From: Collinsella sp. | Lineage (GTDB): Bacteria > Actinomycetota > Coriobacteriia > Coriobacteriales > Coriobacteriaceae | Assembly: GCA_019419485.1 (NCBI GenBank) | Contig: DXZV01000073.1 | Coordinates: forward strand, 1-6,862 | Reading direction: 5' to 3' | DNA length: 6,862 nt | Shown: positions 5,417 to 6,862 of the stretch, in pieces | Layout: each line of letters starts with the position of its first letter | Position numbering within the stretch: position 1 is the stretch's first letter | The notes under the pieces: model-generated | What the model was told of the DNA's origin: nothing | What the model saw: only the letters and a program-made list of their open reading frames with translations | The model's database searches: none | Position numbers and translations under genes: made by a program

Positions 5417-6796
5417 ATGAACACCGAGGAAATTGCGCGCATCGTCGGCGATCAGCGCGCCTACTTTAAGACACACGCCACGTTTGATGTCGATGCTCGA
5501 CGTCGTGCGCTCGTGAGTTTACGCGATGCGGTGCGGGCCCACGAGGCCGATATTGCCCATGCGCTCAAGACCGATTTGGGAAAGTCGCATGACGAGGCGT
5601 ATATGTGCGAGATCGGCACCTCGCTTTCCGAGATTCGTTATCAGATTGCGCATGTGGCTCGATGGAGTCGCTCGCGCCTGCGTCCGTGTGACCTCGCCAA
5701 CGCCGTGAGTGTGTGCAAGACGCAGTCCGTGCCCTATGGCGTCACACTCATCATGGCTCCGTGGAACTACCCGTTTTTACTGACGCTCGAGCCACTCGCC
5801 GGCGCCCTTGCCGCGGGCAATACCGTGGTCATCAAGCCGAGCGCCTATGCTCCGGCATCGAGCGCGGTGCTCAAGCAAATCTGTGAAGAGGCATTTGATC
5901 CGCGCTTGGTGACGGTCGTCGAAGGCGGGCGTGCCGAAAACGAAGCGTTGCTCGATGAGTGCTGGGACAAGATCTTCTTTACCGGTAGCGTTCCGGTCGG
6001 CAAGCTCGTCATGGAGCGTGCAAGTAAAAACCTCACACCCGTGACGCTTGAGCTGGGCGGAAAGAGTCCCTGCATCGTGGATGCGACGGCTAACTTGAAG
6101 GTCGCGGCACGCCGTATCGCCTTTGGTAAATGGCTCAACGTGGGGCAGACCTGCGTGGCGCCCGACTACCTGCTGGTCGATGCGCGCGTGCACGACGAGC
6201 TGCTGGACCTCATCAAGGAGGAGGCCCGCCGCATGTTTGGCGAGCATCCGCTCGACAATGAGAATTACGGTCATATTGTCAACGCCAAGCATTTCGCGCG
6301 CGTGCGCGGGCTGATCGATCCCGATAAGGTCGTGCTTGGAGGTACCGCGCGCGAGACTTCGCTCAAGATCGAGCCGACGATTTTGGATGGCGTGTCCCCC
6401 GATGACGCCGTGATGCAGGAGGAGATTTTCGGCCCCATCTTGCCGGTGCTGTCGTTTGAGAGCCTAGACGAGGCCGAGACGTTTATTACGGATCGTCCGA
6501 CGCCGCTGGCCCTGTATATCTTTAGCCAAGACCGTGAGGTTCAGCAGCGCTTTGTGCGTTACGTGCCCTTTGGTGGTGGCTGTGTTAATGACACCATTAT
6601 GCATTTGGCCACGAGCCATATGGGCTTTGGCGGCATGGGGGCGAGCGGTATGGGACAGTACCATGGACGCGAGAGCTTCGATACGTTTAGCCACAAGAAG
6701 AGCATCGTGAACAAGGCAACGTGGCTGGACGTGCCGTTCCGCTATGCCCCTTACGCAAGCTGGAAGCACAAGTTCGTGCGCATGTTTGTGCATTAG
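5417..6796 (+). CDS. NAD(P)-dependent aldehyde dehydrogenase, class 3-like
   Basis: The 459-residue product is full length for class 3-type enzymes, which are shorter than the roughly 490-residue classes 1 and 2. It oxidises an aldehyde to a carboxylate through a thioester on cysteine. Visible motifs are APWNYPF at 114-120 with Asn117, AGNTVVIKPSAYAP at 133-146, FFTGSVPVGK at 187-196, LELGGKSPCIV at 211-221 with the general base Glu212, GQTCVAPDY at 243-251 with nucleophile Cys246, and EEIFGPILPV at 335-344. The C-terminus has GGGCVNDT, SHMGFGGMGASGMGQYHG, FDTFSHKKS and a basic-aromatic tail, as in class 3 enzymes. The ATG at 5417 is preceded by AGGAGG overlapping the ADH stop, so translational coupling is likely. 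Together with the ADH it could convert alcohol to acid or dismutate an aldehyde with no net NADH change (inference). A CoA-acylating role is unlikely given the class 3 motifs. Confidence 0.94.
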   Translation: MNTEEIARIVGDQRAYFKTHATFDVDARRRALVSLRDAVRAHEADIAHALKTDLGKSHDEAYMCEIGTSLSEIRYQIAHVARWSRSRLRPCDLANAVSVCKTQSVPYGVTLIMAPWNYPFLLTLEPLAGALAAGNTVVIKPSAYAPASSAVLKQICEEAFDPRLVTVVEGGRAENEALLDECWDKIFFTGSVPVGKLVMERASKNLTPVTLELGGKSPCIVDATANLKVAARRIAFGKWLNVGQTCVAPDYLLVDARVHDELLDLIKEEARRMFGEHPLDNENYGHIVNAKHFARVRGLIDPDKVVLGGTARETSLKIEPTILDGVSPDDAVMQEEIFGPILPVLSFESLDEAETFITDRPTPLALYIFSQDREVQQRFVRYVPFGGGCVNDTIMHLATSHMGFGGMGASGMGQYHGRESFDTFSHKKSIVNKATWLDVPFRYAPYASWKHKFVRMFVH

Positions 6797-6820
6797 ATTC
6801 AGATGGCATAGGGAAAAACA

Positions 6821-6856
6821 AAGTGGCCGCCCCCGCGTAAGCGAAGACGGCCACTT
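6821..6856. terminator. Hairpin terminator after the ADH/ALDH operon
   Basis: AAGTGGCCG at 6821-6829 is the reverse complement of CGGCCACTT at 6848-6856. A nested CGC (6834-6836) and GCG (6841-6843) can close a GTAA tetraloop. It starts 25 bases after the ALDH stop. The plus-strand T tail is only TT before the window nearly ends. The minus-strand side runs into TTTGTTTTTCCC, so the hairpin probably also terminates a convergent gene beyond the window. Confidence 0.75.
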
Positions 6857-6862
6857 CTCACG

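Noticed and set aside
1..6862. CRISPR array, tRNA, rRNA or riboswitch
   Set aside because: No regularly spaced repeats, tRNA-like cloverleaf or recognisable conserved RNA structure was seen; the intergenic gaps are short and explained by promoters, dyads and terminators.

Overview
The window is high-GC bacterial DNA with short intergenic gaps, good Shine-Dalgarno sites and anaerobe-type genes: a rubrerythrin with an N-terminal rubredoxin, and an iron-type alcohol dehydrogenase paired with an aldehyde dehydrogenase. Gene content and composition suggest a gut anaerobe of the Coriobacteriia (Collinsella-like). That assignment is inference from overall character; no marker gene here proves it.

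Layout. (1) Positions 1-144 hold the 3' end of an IS110-family insertion sequence: the last 36 codons of its recombinase and its right terminus. (2) Positions 161-224 form a long, almost perfect hairpin between the IS end and the end of pdxT. (3) On the minus strand, pdxS (846-1736) and pdxT (238-825) form a two-gene operon for the two subunits of the DXP-independent pyridoxal 5'-phosphate (PLP) synthase. (4) Diverging from pdxS is a MocR/GntR-type regulator with a PLP-binding aminotransferase-like domain (1882-3297), very probably the PdxR-type controller of pdxST. The shared 145-bp gap holds an 8-bp direct repeat that is a candidate operator. (5) A bidirectional terminator (3307-3335) separates the regulator from a convergent rubrerythrin gene (3370-3930, minus strand). 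(6) A 257-bp divergent control region (3931-4187) carries the rubrerythrin promoter and the promoter of the next operon. The latter is flanked by two copies of a 6-4-6 dyad 64 bp apart. (7) An iron-containing alcohol dehydrogenase (4188-5408) and a class 3-like aldehyde dehydrogenase (5417-6796) form a tightly coupled operon that ends in a hairpin at 6821-6856.

How the genes work together. PdxT releases ammonia from glutamine and passes it to PdxS, which builds PLP from ribose 5-phosphate and glyceraldehyde 3-phosphate. The MocR regulator can sense PLP directly and so close a feedback loop. The rubrerythrin is an NADH-linked peroxide-detoxifying protein typical of anaerobes. The ADH/ALDH pair would interconvert an alcohol, its aldehyde and its carboxylate with NAD(P)(H); the substrate cannot be read from sequence.

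I found no clearly new biological system. The items most worth a second look are the paired dyads around the ADH/ALDH promoter, the direct repeat in the pdx control region, and the IS110 end lying against a long palindrome.
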